64,000 nt of DNA from Strigamia acuminata (Eukaryota; Arthropoda; Chilopoda; Geophilomorpha; Linotaeniidae), in contig OX442315.1 in the NCBI GenBank assembly GCA_949358305.1, forward strand, positions 1-64,000, given 5' to 3'. A model generated the notes under the pieces. It was not told where the DNA came from. It saw only the letters and a program-made list of their open reading frames with translations, and did no database searches. A program made the position numbers and the translations under genes. Below, piece by piece: positions 21,680 through 33,404 of the stretch. Every line of letters starts with the position of its first letter. Position 1 is the stretch's first letter.

Positions 21680-24600
21680 TCACTCAAGTTCTAGGGCTCT
21701 CACATGCTTGACTGACCTTTTCAACTCACGTCCATCGGGTAGCACAACTTTTATAACATAGATTTGACCATCCTCACCGGGAAAAATTTCCTTTATCCTA
21801 GCAAGGGGCCAAAAATAGGGATTTGTACTCATTTTCTCTAGCAACACGATTTGGTCTACTTTAGGGTTTTTGAAGAACTTATCACCTTTGGATTCATAAA
21901 AATTCCTCAATTGCATGAGGTAACTCTTTTTCCAAATTTTCCAGAACTCCCAAATAAATTGGCGTCGTTTAATGTCCAGTTTTCGCAAATCTGATTTTTT
22001 AATTGCACTCAGTTGTTTGTTTATTACGTATTTTGGCATGCCTCCGGTTAGAAAATTTTTAGGTGCCAAGATTCTACCACCATCAACACTGTCTGGGACG
22101 TAACTTAAGGGTCGTGAATTTAGCACTGAACTAATTTCCAGAGCCAAAGTTTGGAGAGTTTCTAAGTCTATGGTGCTGCGCAATAATGTCTTTCGAAGTT
22201 TATCTTTTACTGAGCGGACTAGACGCTCCCACGCTCCGCCCATCCATGGAGACAGCGGTGGGATGAAAGTCCAAAGCACTCTTTTTTCGGATAGGAAAGT
22301 TTTCACATCTGAATGACCGATGAGTTTTCCCCACGATTGTAATTCGACGCTCCCGCGCTCAAAAGTTTTACTATTATCAGAGAAAATTTTCCCAGGGTAT
22401 CCGTGGCGTGCACCAAATCTTCTCATCGCTAGCAAAAACTTTGGCACAGAAAGGTCCTCTGATACTTCTAAATGTAGGGATCGGGTCACCATACACGTGA
22501 AAAGCAGGATATAAACTTTTTTCTTTTCTTTCTTGTTGCTGCCGACATAAATGGGACCCAGGTGGTCCCCTCCAGTGTTTTGGAATGGCGCCGCTGGTGT
22601 CACACGTTCAGCAGGAAGGTCACCAGTTGAAGGGTTATTGCGAGCAAGTTTTCCTCGTCTGCAAATTTCACATTCTCGTATAACTGTCTGTATAGTTCTT
22701 CTTCCTCTAATAATCCAAAATTGTTCGCGTAAGTGATACAAGGTTTCGCTTATGTCACCGTGAAGCAACTCCAGATGCACTTTCCTAATTAACAGTCTTG
22801 TTATCCAACTGTCATAATGCAAGATAATTGGATAAACTTCATCAAATGTCAACAGTGATTTTTTCAAGCGGCTACGAAGTCGAAGTAATCCGTCCTCGTC
22901 AATGAAGAGCTCGAAATTGCGTAGGGTGGAATGTTTAGACAGTTCTCTCTTGTTTTTCACATCCTCAACTTCCTCAGAAAAATGTAATTTCTGCGAAAAC
23001 TGCAGGATCTTCAATTGGTTGGCCTCTATCTCGAGTGGCGAGAGAGGCTCACCGCGCAAAAGTTTGTTTTTCCATCGCAAAATATATGAAAAAACTCTCA
23101 AAAGTTTGTTGTAATTCCGGAAACGTTTGAAGAATTGACCAATAAAGCTTTCCTTCACTTGAATTGTCATCACAACGATTTTTCGTTCGTCTTCCGGAAG
23201 TTCTTCTTGTATAATTTCACTTTTTTCTAGTTTCGAAACATCAACTCCAAACCACCAAAGTTTATTGTTCATCAATGTTTTTGAGTTATGTGGTCGAGTT
23301 AATAAATCTGCTGGGTTAAATTCCGTTGGTACATGAGACCATTGTTCGGGTTTGGTTGAAGAAGTAATTTCTTGCACACGGTTCGAGACGTTTGGCTTCC
23401 ACACGTTTTTGTCACTATTTATCCAGGCTAAAGTTATGGTGGAGTCCGAGTAGTATCGCACTTCAGTGACTGGGTACCCGGGAAGAAAGTTTTCTAACAG
23501 GTACTTGGTCATCCTAACTCCTACCACTGCTGCAGTTAATTCTAATCGGGGAAGAGTCACTTTTTTCGTCGGAGCAATACGGCATTTACTCAACAATAAA
23601 GTTCTTTTGCCCTCCAGATTGACGACAAAAATTGAACAGCCAAATGCCTTATTGCTTGCATCACAGAATACTTCTAAAGTGATGTCTTGACCGGAATAAG
23701 TCTGCAGCCAACGTTGAACTTTTAATTCCTTCAATTTTTGTATGTCCTGACTCCACTCTTCAACTTCTTTTTTCTCTGAGTCAAGAATCTTTTCATCCCA
23801 GTTTTTTGTTCTCATCCAGATTGCTTGAACAAGTAGCTTCATTTAAAGCACAACAGGAGCAATGAGTCCCATTGGATCGAATATTGAAGCCATTAATGAG
23901 ACAACTTCTCGTTTCGTATTCGGAATTTTTTCAATTGTCGGAATTTTAAACATCATGACATCTTCTGCAGTGTCCCATAATATTCCCAGCATTTTTATGA
24001 TTCCGAGATCTGAAAACTCCTCTCCCCGCATGTGGAATCCTTTCTTTTTCAAGTTGTCGAAGACGTCTCTACTGCAGGTCGCCCACTTCACGAGGGGAAG
24101 CTTTCCGTCGTCTAATATCATTTTCAGTTTCTCGCAATGTGAGGTTGTATCGGCTGTAAAATCTCCTCCTGACGTCAAATCATCCATGAAGATTCCATCA
24201 TCGAGTGCGTCGACTTCTTTTGCATGAGTTTCTTCAAATTGTTTCGCTTGTTTCCTAATCGTCGCACACAAGAGGAATGGAGAAGAAATGACGCCAAATG
24301 GCACGACAATCATTCGCAGAACCATTAGATTATTCCACAAATTTTGCCATGAGTATGGCTCTTTGAAATAGTCACGAGCGACCCACAAAAAACGTAAAAA
24401 GTTTGTTTGAGTAGGGTTGATCATTACTTGGAGGAACGCTTGCTTAATGTCTGCTATTATTGGAATACAATAGAGACGAAATCTCACAATAACGAGTATT
24501 AAGTCTGGATTAAGGGAAGGTCCCGGAAATAGACAGTCATTGAGGGAAAGTTTCCCCTTCTTGGATGAAGACGCGTTGAACACTACTCTAAATTTCGTCG

Positions 24601-26917
24601 TGTCTCGATCCTCCTTGATTACAGGGTGGTGAGGTATATTGTATGTTCCTTTCTTCAGAAAACGCTCTTCTTTTGGGACTTCCTCCGCGTGATTTTCTTG
24701 AATATACTGCCACATGGACTCGTCGTAGCGTTTTTTGTAGTCCTCGTTGGCATCTATTCTTTTGAGCGTGTTAGCCAGTTGGTTCATGGCCAACTCCCAA
24801 TTGGATTCCAAGTCGACTTCCTGTCCGTTGAATGGCAGCATGACTTCATAACGTCCATCGTCTAGACGCTTCGTAGTTGATTCGAATCGATCGCGAAAAA
24901 AGTCGGATTCTTTTTCTCCCGCGTTTATTCCGATTGCTTCCAAGTTCCACAGCTTGTCCAATTTTTCTTGGATGTCTAAGTCGCATGTATTGCAACATGT
25001 TGTCAATTCTTCCTCATCTTCGAATAAATTGGTGTTCCCCGCCGCTCCGGACAAGACCCATCCAAAAATTGTATTTATTAATCCAAGATCTGCGCTTACT
25101 TTTTTCTTGCCGTCCTTAACGACCTTCCACCACACGTCGACTCCTAAAAGCACATCGATTTGAGAAGTCTTAGCTGGTAGGTCTTCAGCAAGTTCAAGGT
25201 TTAATTTCTTCACCTTGTCTATTATTGATGAGTTAAGAATGCCCTGCACTCGTGGCAAATTTTCCACAGAAAGCATTGAAAGTTTCAAATCTTGAGTGTC
25301 ATTTTTACTCTGCAGTGTGACATTAAACACATCTTAGTCCGTGGCTGCTGGAGACGAGTCGTTGAATCTCTGTGTGGTGGCAGAGACACTGCCGCATTTT
25401 TTCAGTTTCAGTCTTTCAACAAATTCTTTTGTGATGAACGATCGATGGCTTCCCGGATCAATCATCCCTCGAATGCTGTGGGAGCCTCCTGATTTTGTTT
25501 TGAGGTCCGCGGTGAATATCATTAGTTGAAGAGTCGAGATTGCGCATGAAATATGTGTTGTCACTTGTGACTCCTTCGGCTTCTCAACAACGCTTGGTGG
25601 ATTTTTCACTTCTGACTTTTTGCAAATTGTGGAGTGATGTCGCCCCCCACAGTGTTTACAAGAAAATTTGACCTTGCAGTCTCCCACTCTATGTCCAGTT
25701 CTGAAACAGTTAAAACACAGTCGGTTTTTCTTAACTATTTCGATTTTCGCGTTGATTTCGAAATCCTTTTTACAAGAGCCGTTTAAATGTTCATCTTCAC
25801 AAAAAATGCACTTGTTTGTCTTTAAAGGCGTATTCTTGCTTTCAGATTTCGGTTCACTCTTCGTTTTTGCACTAGTAGACTGCTTGGCTTCTTGAGTGGT
25901 TGCGCACGTGGTCATTGAACCTTTCACTTTCGGTTTCTCCACCTCAGATTTTTCATTCTTGTCTTTTTTCGATTTTTCAGAAACGTTTTCAGTTCGTTCG
26001 GCCATCGCAACTTCATTCACAAAGAAATTGAGCAACGTAACAATGTTCTTATTTTGAATTCCGTGAACTTGGTAAAATCTTAATGCCATTGAAGTTGGAA
26101 ACTTGCTAATTATGTCGGGCAATAAGAAAGCTCCGGAAGTTTGAATTGGAATCTTAAGTTGCTCGAGAAGTCTAATAGTCGCAGAAATCTTAGTCAAATT
26201 CGTTTTTATCGCTTTCGTTGGATATACACTCGTAACAGATTTTAATTCTTGAATTGATTTTATTAACGCAGTTTGTTGGGCATCCTCATCACCAAAATGT
26301 CTTTCGAGTTCTTCCCTGGCCAGGTCATATGATTCCTCGATCAGGGGAAAAGTGGAGATGAGAATTGCCGCTTCTCCAGTGCACATGGTTTGTAAATACT
26401 GGAGTTTTTCAACGTTACTTAGGTCTGGATCCTTGTGTACGGAGGTCTCGAAGTTGCTTTTAAAGGTTCTGTATTTCAAAATATCTCCGTCGAATTTTAC
26501 GGAATCCAGTTTGGGCAGCTTCGAATTTTTTCTAAACGTTGCTGTCGCGTTCAAGGTTGTATTCTGGTTTGAGCTTGTCGACGTATTTAATCTTCCTCCC
26601 AAAGTTGGAAGTGATCGCTTTGAAATTTTGTATCTCGTGCGAAGAAGATCCACTCTTGCTTGCATAGTCTCAAGCTTGTCGATGCATTCTAGATAATAGC
26701 CGTGGTGCGAATATTCCTGTAGATCATTCAAAGCACCAACTATTCTCGTTTCTTTTGGGTTCGCAGTTTGCACCAGCGCTTCCAGTTCTCCTGGATCTGC
26801 TGTCTTCTCCGATATAGACAACAGATGATTCATTGCAGTGACTTGCGATTCCCAACGTTGTTGTAGCACTTCGATTTGATCTTCATTTAGAAGATCTCTC
26901 ATTGTAGGTTCCGCCAT
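21680..26917 (-). pseudogene. BEL-1 Gag-Pol polyprotein with two in-frame stops
   Basis: One minus-strand frame of 1746 codons runs ATG at 26917 to stop at 21680, broken by TAA at 25334-25336 and 23843-23845 with no frameshift. Order: BEL gag domain (about residues 150-310), three Cys/His knuckles (CIFCEDEHLNGSC, CFNCFRTGHRVGDC, CKHCGGRHHSTIC, about 390-450), protease-like MIDPGSHRSFI (about 485), reverse transcriptase with catalytic FMDDL (near 24190), RNase H region with FCDASNKAFG, integrase finger (LLHGDISETL ... CEICRRG), core FSDNSKTF and GGAWERL, and the C-terminal Pao module ending HVRALELE. The first stop falls just after the protease motif, the second in the RT-RNase H linker. Both look like single-base nonsense changes. 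Readthrough cannot be excluded, but decay is simpler. Confidence 0.88.
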
Positions 26918-27691
26918 TTTCTCTGTCCTCTCTCACAAAAAATTCGGCTGTGAAATTTGGAAAGAACAGATAAAAACGGGCATGACAATTCAACTTTGTT
27001 TTAATTTTTAAAAGAATAAACCTTGTAATTTTATCCCCCAAAAATTTCTCAATTTTTCACGGTTTTTGTTTTAACTTTAAAGAGAATAAACCTTGTTATT
27101 TTATCCCCCAAAAAGCACTCAAATTTCACGGTCCTTGGTGACACGTGAGAATTTTAGAATATCAAATGTTTGGCCAATCGAGGATGACCAAAAATTTGAG
27201 CGGTATTGTGTACGTAAATAAAACGTGACACAATTACCCTGCACACTTTGAAACAATTGACGGTTTGTTTTTGCAACAAAGCACGCCAAAAAACTCTTTT
27301 GAAAATAATTGACGGTTTGTTTTGCAACAAAACACGCCAATAACTCCTAACATTAAATTTTGATTCTACTGACAGCTCATTCAACGTGAAACTAGTCAGT
27401 TCTACTCGAAATAAATCTAATCTCCCCCGCTTATGGCGGTTATAGTGGAGAACTAAGCATGCAATGAAAAAACACTTCAAAAGTTGTAAAATAGACACTT
27501 TATCGAAATTTTCCCGAAAACCAACAAATGTAACTACCAAAATCCCATAAAGACACTTGATACTGTTCCCCTTAATAACCAAAATCTCCAAAATTTCAAT
27601 TTCAAAAGGCAAAACACTAAAAAATGCAATTATTCCAGGGGCGAATCCGCTTTCCAACACGACGCGTTGTGTTATCCAGTGTTGTGACCTT
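26918..27691 (-). other. BEL-1 leader with short tandem duplications
   Basis: Untranslated leader between BEL-2 and the BEL-1 start codon. It has a roughly 62-bp unit repeated around 26998-27125 (AATAAACCTTGT(A/T)ATTTTATCC) and a second, roughly 50-bp unit repeated around 27248-27345 (TTGACGGTTTGTTTT...CACGCCAA). A 168-codon frame here spans these repeats and has no recognisable domain. Confidence 0.6.
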
Positions 27692-28075
27692 TTTCGAGAC
27701 TTCGAAATAATCCAGCTGCGATTGCAGCACGCGCAAATAACAATTCGAGGTATAAAAATGGAAAAACTAATTTAATCGATGATAGAAATTCTAATGAGAA
27801 GGAAACGCGTGGTATTGCGAGTCCTTGTACAAAAAAAGATGGTGGTCGACCCAAAAAACGGGGTCGACTTCCGGTCAGCAAGGACCGGTCACTCAATTTA
27901 CATACTAGAGGGCTTTTTTAACAGCCCTCGATAATAATAGCAAATTTCAGTAATTCAAACACTTGTAACAAATTCAATACTCAATAAATTCAAAGTAAAC
28001 AAACATTTCGACTAATTTAAACTAACATAAAAATTAAATCAACATTTAAAAACATTTAAATCAACAGATTTTACA
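27692..28075 (-). repeat. BEL-2 3' LTR
   Basis: The 384-bp LTR begins TGTAAAATCTG and ends CTCGAAA on the minus strand. The end is not the usual CA. It contains an inverted GAGGGCT...AGCCCTC hairpin and a CGACCCAAAAAACGGGGTCG hairpin. Confidence 0.92.
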
Positions 28076-28113
28076 CTGCCGGGGGAACATGACAAAAATT
28101 ACGACAAACAATC

Positions 28114-31100
28114 TCACTCCAACACCTCCAACGAACAAAGTCTTTGTACTGGTCTTCTCAAAATCTTCCCGCCGGGTAGCAATAGTTTGCACGAACGAAT
28201 TTTTCCGTCTCTTCCGACGAATGTCTCGAAAACTTTTGCCGTCTTCCAAGTTAAACGAGGTTGCCCTTGTTCCTGGATAAGGACTAAATCTTCGACTTGA
28301 ATCTCTCTGAAGGCACGTACGTGTCGAAATTCCCTCAATTCGACCAAATATTCATGCGACCATCGTCGCCACAGCAAATTTATAAGTCTTTGTCGTAGCT
28401 TCCATCGTTTTACAAGTTCTGGCCTCTTCGAATTATCGACTCGACATTCTGAACTGTAGATATCCGGCAAACTGGTAATTCTTGTTCCGATTAAAAAATG
28501 TGACGGGGTCAGTGGTTCTCGCTCTTCCGGATTGTCCGTCACGTAGGTTATTGGACGTGAATTGATCACCGCCTCAACCTCAGTTAGTACGGTGGTGAGC
28601 TCCTCGAAACATAATGACGATCGACCGAGAACCTTCTTGAGACTGAGTTTGACGGTTTTGACGAGGCGCTCCCAGAAGCCACCCCACCAAGGCGCCAATT
28701 CAACAATAAACTTCCATTGGATCTTGTGTTGTGACAAAAATCCTTGTAATTGTTCGCTTGAAAATTCGTTGATAAAAAGAGCCAAATCCTTTTCTGCCCT
28801 CTTGAATGTCTTGGCATTGTCCGAGTATACGATGCTCGGGATTCCTCTTCGCGAAATTAAACGTTTGAATGCCATAATAAATTTTTCCGTGGTCAGATCG
28901 GACACCAATTCGAGGTGGACTGCTCGTACTACCGCGCATGTAAATAGGGCGATATAGGCTTTCTCTCCATTTCGGGTGTAAAGCGGTCCTGCAAAATCCA
29001 CTCCGATTATTTGAAATGGCGCTGCTCGATTGATACGATCCGCTGGAAGGAGTCCTATTGCTTGCGTCATTAGCTTTGCATTTATTCGTCGACAGGTTAT
29101 GCACTTCGCGACGAACGTCTTGACCAATTTTCTGGCGCGCTGGGCCCAATACCTCGACCTAAACTCTGCCAAGGTGTCGCCGAGTCCTCCGTGTAGTGCT
29201 CGCTTGTGGCAATCTTGAATTATCAGTCTTGTTAACGGCGAACTTGCATCCAGGATGATTGGAATAATGAAGTCTTTGGCTCCTGCATGATGTCGTATAC
29301 GCGAATTAACTCGTAGCAATCCATTTTCGTCAACAGCTATTGACATTTCTGACAACGGGGAGTTTTTGTTCAGTTTTACTTTATTCTGCAAGTTGTGCAT
29401 TTCTTCCGCAAATTTTGAACGTTGCATAAAGCCAAACCAATAATTTTCTGCTTCTTCCACTTCTCTTGCTTTTATCGGACCAACAAATGATTGTCGCTTC
29501 CTAGCATTGCGTACGAAACGTAGAATCCAAGCGGTTATTCGAATCCCTCGGTTCCAACTGCCAAACTTCTCAACGTCAAAAATCGGGTCCATTTTCTTTT
29601 GAGACCGAGTCAAATTGATTTGAATTTCGACTTCTTCGAATTCTTCGACATTGTCATCCGAATTTTCCAATCCCTGTGGCCAGTGAGTTTCGGATTTTTT
29701 CAACCACTCGGGGCCTTGCCACCATTCGACGTCCAGTAGTAATTTTTCAGCTTCCATGCCCCTCGTTAGTTTATCCGCAGGATTGACCTTCCCCGGGCAG
29801 TGTCGCCAGCGAGCGACGTCTGTATTGGCGCGGATCTCCCGGACGCGATTTGCAACGAATGGACTCGATTTCTTCTGCTGTTCACGAATCCAGAAATAGG
29901 TGATTGAAGAATCCGTCCAGTAGAAAACTCGCTGAACACCCAAAACTTGAATTTTCGTGGCGATTCGCGACAACAACAAGGCGCTCATTAGTTCGAGCTT
30001 TGGCAGCGTAAGCGACTTTAAGGGGGCAGCACGCGATTTTGACAGGCAAAGCGAGACGTCGACTGTGTGTCCATTCTTGGTTCGGACGTAGAGCACTACG
30101 CCGTAAGCCTTCGGGCTCGCGTCACAGAAAAAATGAAGTTCTTGCCGCGATTCGTCGTCTAAGTTCAGGCTGTAGGGACGTCCGACAGAAATCTTTCGTA
30201 ACAACACGATTTGTTCAAACCAATGGGCCCATTGTTTCGCAACGTCGGGGGGCAGGGCAATATCCCATCCAATATTTCGTGCCCACAGCTCTTGGAACAT
30301 CAGTTTTCCGATGATGGCAAAGGGTGAAGCGAAGCCCAAAGGGTCGTAAATTTTTGCAACTGACTGTACTATTTTTCTTTTCGATCCCTCGCCAGCAACA
30401 ATCTTTTCTTCTGCCCATTCGCCAATTTCTAACTGCAATGTGTCTGCAACGTAGTCCCAGACCAAACCCAGCACGGTGGTTTGGTGTTTGTCGGAGTCCA
30501 TTAATTTGGAATCTTCGGGGATTTCTTTGGCGAAAATTTCACGTAAACGTTGGGAGTTCGAGTGCCATTTGCGGAGCGGCATGTGGGCTTTCATCATCAG
30601 TTCTCGCGCCTCGTGGAAAATCGTCAACACTCGTTCTTCGGTGCGCATGGAGTCGAGTAAATCGTCAACATAAAATTTTTCTTTGATTTGTTCAACGATG
30701 TCGGGGTATTGTGTCTTCATCTCCTCCAGGTGTAACTGAATCGAGTCATTCAGCAGGTAGGGGCTCGAAGAAACTCCAAAGACCACTCGAATTTGGCGCA
30801 TAACTCGAGGGGTGAGGAAATCAAGTCCATTCCAATTTTCAGGTACCCACAAGAAACTCACGTAATTTCGGTCCTGGTGTCGTAACAGCAACTGTAGAAA
30901 TGCCTTCTCGATGTCGGATAAATACGCGATCAACTCTCTTCTGAACAACACCAATAGCTTTAAAATTTCGGGCAGCAAATTCGGACCACTGTCCAAGCAG
31001 TCGTTTAACGACAATTCGTTTTTTCCCTTCGACGATGCATCAAAAACGATTCGAATTTTTGTGGTCGCGCGCTCTTCTCGTACGACCGCTCGATGAAGCA

Positions 31101-33318
31101 TAAAATAGGAATGTTCCGGGTCGTGTTCCGTAACTTCTTCAATTATTCCGTCCCTTAGCTGTTCGTCAAAATTCTTCTTATAGGACTGATAGAAGCCCGG
31201 ATTTCGTTTAAATTTTTGCATAAGGTTCCAGAATCTCCGCTTTGCCACTTCATAATTGTTGTTCAATTGGCTCGGATCCACCAGCCATGGCAGTGGAACA
31301 ACGTATCTGCCGTCTTCACGTGTCACCTGCTCGCGGAATCGAATGGCACACGAATTGCGGTCAGTCGACGATTCGTCTTCAGTTTCATGTCGAATCCCGA
31401 TCGCTTCCAGCTCCCAAAATTTTTTCAAGCCGTCATCCAGTCGTTCTTCGAGGCGCACGTTAAAAACTCGGGTGACCATGGTCGAAAGAGAGACCACATT
31501 TGCAGAGGAGCCCATCAAAGTCCATCCGAATATTGTTTCAACCGCGAGTAAATCGTCCTCGACCTTTTGAATCCGCCCCGTCAGTATCTTCGCGATACAG
31601 TTCGCACCTATCAAACAAAAAATATCGAAATTAGTATATTTGTTAAATTCAACATTTATATCGTCGCGTTCTAGGGCGGCTCGCAAGCCAGCCTGCAACT
31701 CCGTTTTAATTGGCTTGGTTATCCAAGCTGTCTCGAGCGCCACGACATCAATCGATCGATTTGTGTCGTCAACATGACACAATTTCAAGTCAAATCGACC
31801 TCTGACCACATCTTGCGGCGTTTGATTGCCAAAAGTGTGAACTGTCAAACGTTCTGTGCTTTTCTTTTCCAACTTCAAGTCTTTGGCGAGACTCGACAAC
31901 ACAAACGTGCTCTGACTTCCCGGATCGATTAGACATTGTATGATGGCTTCACGAGATTGAAACTTTGCTCGCACAAAAATTGTCGCCAACGTTGCAACAG
32001 GAGGAGGAGTTAACACGGGCAATTCGACGTTCGTTGACACGTGGGTGATTACTCTGTCGGGGTCTGAGTTCGATGCACCGCTACAAACCAAGTAATTGTG
32101 ATTTTTTTGGCAAAGTTTACAAGTAACACGGTAGGAACACGTTTTTGACGTGTGCCCTTTCTTCATGCACTTAAAACATCGTCCATTTTTCATAACATAT
32201 TCCCTTCTTTCAGCTAATGTGGTGGCACAACCGTCCCGTTCATGACTCTTGCTGCAAAACATGCAGTTCGAAATAGTCGTGTTTAAAATACGTGCAGACG
32301 GCGTACGATCGTTATTCTTGCGGAACGTCCTTTCTGGATCCGATTTTTCGACTTTTTCTTTTTTCTCTCCCTCTTTGGTACGGTGAAGGTCTTGAAAGTT
32401 CTCGATTTTGTTGTGATGGACCAACTCAGCACGAATCATGTTGAGAAGATCTTTACCTTGGTACTTCCCATCCGGATGCTGTCTGGAGAACTCCAACGAA
32501 ATCTGTTTTGGCACCAGACCCATGATGAGAGGGCAGGCAGTCGCGTCGATTGCTTCGCTATTCATCTTAGCAGCATGTAAACCTCGGACATGAGATTCAC
32601 ATCGATCGTAAAGCTTCTGGAGTGGTACAGGATCCAAAATGTCGCTCACCGGCTTCATTTTCATCAACGCTCTCATGTGAGCACTGAGAATCACGTCTGT
32701 GCGGCCATAACGTTCCACCAGCAACCCTTTTGCAATTGGATAATTTTCGTCGACGGGTGGCAGTCCCTTTAGAACGAGCGCCGCTTCGCCATCCAGGTAG
32801 GATTTCAAATATACCAGTTTGGATTTGTTGGTAATACTCGTTTTGGAGTCAATACTAATTTCGAAATTACCCCAAAAGTCATCCCATTCGAGTGGATCGC
32901 CTCGAAACTTGATGGCTTCATACTTTGGTAACTTCATGGTCGCCTCGTGAGGAACGTTTGCTGCCCCGTGGTAGTTATTGGTGATCGGCGTGGCTGGGGG
33001 AGTAGCCGGTGGTGCGCTAATTTTTCTCAACGCCTCGTCGATTTCGACCTCACAGTCGATCGCCTTTTCGTTGTAATTGTCTTCACATTGGGTTATTTCG
33101 GCGTCTATTTCATCCTCGTCGGTCAGCGTTGCCAGTATTCTCGCGTCGAGCACCTTCAATTCAGAAATTTTGGTTTTAAGATGTACTTTGATTTTTTTCA
33201 GATCGAGTTCGTTTAATGGTATTGTTGCGAGAATTGTCTTCGCCTTCGTGATTGTATTCGTAGCCATTCGTCTTGCCACGCTACGTTGCATCTTTACAAC
33301 GCCAATTTCTTCAGCCAT
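28114..33318 (-). CDS. BEL-2 Gag-Pol polyprotein, intact (1734 aa)
   Basis: This single minus-strand frame encodes the whole replication machinery of a BEL/Pao retrotransposon. Order by residue: BEL gag domain (about 125-290, KLPKYEAIKFRGDPLEWDDF); three zinc knuckles (CMFCSKSHERDGC, CFKCMKKGHTSKTC, CKLCQKNHNYLVC, about 345-420); aspartic protease region with LIDPGSQSTFV (about 460); reverse transcriptase with FLQLLLRHQDRN and catalytic YVDDL (about 882); Pao-type RNase H with FFCDASPKAYGV (about 1065); integrase finger (RALHGGLGD ... CITCRR, about 1370); core with GVDFAGP, YSDNAKTF (about 1500) and FWERLVK; and a C-terminal Pao module ending LCSLEVLE. The ATG at 33318 is about 70 bases inside the primer site. 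No stops or frameshifts are seen. The length is typical of the family. Confidence 0.95.
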   Translation of the reverse strand: MAEEIGVVKMQRSVARRMATNTITKAKTILATIPLNELDLKKIKVHLKTKISELKVLDARILATLTDEDEIDAEITQCEDNYNEKAIDCEVEIDEALRKISAPPATPPATPITNNYHGAANVPHEATMKLPKYEAIKFRGDPLEWDDFWGNFEISIDSKTSITNKSKLVYLKSYLDGEAALVLKGLPPVDENYPIAKGLLVERYGRTDVILSAHMRALMKMKPVSDILDPVPLQKLYDRCESHVRGLHAAKMNSEAIDATACPLIMGLVPKQISLEFSRQHPDGKYQGKDLLNMIRAELVHHNKIENFQDLHRTKEGEKKEKVEKSDPERTFRKNNDRTPSARILNTTISNCMFCSKSHERDGCATTLAERREYVMKNGRCFKCMKKGHTSKTCSYRVTCKLCQKNHNYLVCSGASNSDPDRVITHVSTNVELPVLTPPPVATLATIFVRAKFQSREAIIQCLIDPGSQSTFVLSSLAKDLKLEKKSTERLTVHTFGNQTPQDVVRGRFDLKLCHVDDTNRSIDVVALETAWITKPIKTELQAGLRAALERDDINVEFNKYTNFDIFCLIGANCIAKILTGRIQKVEDDLLAVETIFGWTLMGSSANVVSLSTMVTRVFNVRLEERLDDGLKKFWELEAIGIRHETEDESSTDRNSCAIRFREQVTREDGRYVVPLPWLVDPSQLNNNYEVAKRRFWNLMQKFKRNPGFYQSYKKNFDEQLRDGIIEEVTEHDPEHSYFMLHRAVVREERATTKIRIVFDASSKGKNELSLNDCLDSGPNLLPEILKLLVLFRRELIAYLSDIEKAFLQLLLRHQDRNYVSFLWVPENWNGLDFLTPRVMRQIRVVFGVSSSPYLLNDSIQLHLEEMKTQYPDIVEQIKEKFYVDDLLDSMRTEERVLTIFHEARELMMKAHMPLRKWHSNSQRLREIFAKEIPEDSKLMDSDKHQTTVLGLVWDYVADTLQLEIGEWAEEKIVAGEGSKRKIVQSVAKIYDPLGFASPFAIIGKLMFQELWARNIGWDIALPPDVAKQWAHWFEQIVLLRKISVGRPYSLNLDDESRQELHFFCDASPKAYGVVLYVRTKNGHTVDVSLCLSKSRAAPLKSLTLPKLELMSALLLSRIATKIQVLGVQRVFYWTDSSITYFWIREQQKKSSPFVANRVREIRANTDVARWRHCPGKVNPADKLTRGMEAEKLLLDVEWWQGPEWLKKSETHWPQGLENSDDNVEEFEEVEIQINLTRSQKKMDPIFDVEKFGSWNRGIRITAWILRFVRNARKRQSFVGPIKAREVEEAENYWFGFMQRSKFAEEMHNLQNKVKLNKNSPLSEMSIAVDENGLLRVNSRIRHHAGAKDFIIPIILDASSPLTRLIIQDCHKRALHGGLGDTLAEFRSRYWAQRARKLVKTFVAKCITCRRINAKLMTQAIGLLPADRINRAAPFQIIGVDFAGPLYTRNGEKAYIALFTCAVVRAVHLELVSDLTTEKFIMAFKRLISRRGIPSIVYSDNAKTFKRAEKDLALFINEFSSEQLQGFLSQHKIQWKFIVELAPWWGGFWERLVKTVKLSLKKVLGRSSLCFEELTTVLTEVEAVINSRPITYVTDNPEEREPLTPSHFLIGTRITSLPDIYSSECRVDNSKRPELVKRWKLRQRLINLLWRRWSHEYLVELREFRHVRAFREIQVEDLVLIQEQGQPRLTWKTAKVFETFVGRDGKIRSCKLLLPGGKILRRPVQRLCSLEVLE

Positions 33319-33385
33319 TTTGTATTTTCTCGAGTTCTACTTGCGGTTTTATGGATTTCAGTTCTAACGGTTCCTGGAGTTTATT

Positions 33386-33403
33386 TCCCGGGTTTCGGCA
33401 CCA
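33386..33403 (-). other. BEL-2 primer binding site
   Basis: On the minus strand TGGTGCCGAAACCCGGGA starts one base after the LTR end. The TGG start and position fit a tRNA 3'-end primer. I could not assign the tRNA species with confidence. Confidence 0.7.
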
Positions 33404-33404
33404 A

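Noticed and set aside
27154-27660. 168-codon minus-strand frame in the BEL-1 leader
   Set aside because: It spans tandem duplicated leader sequence, has no motif, and ends at the BEL-2 insertion.
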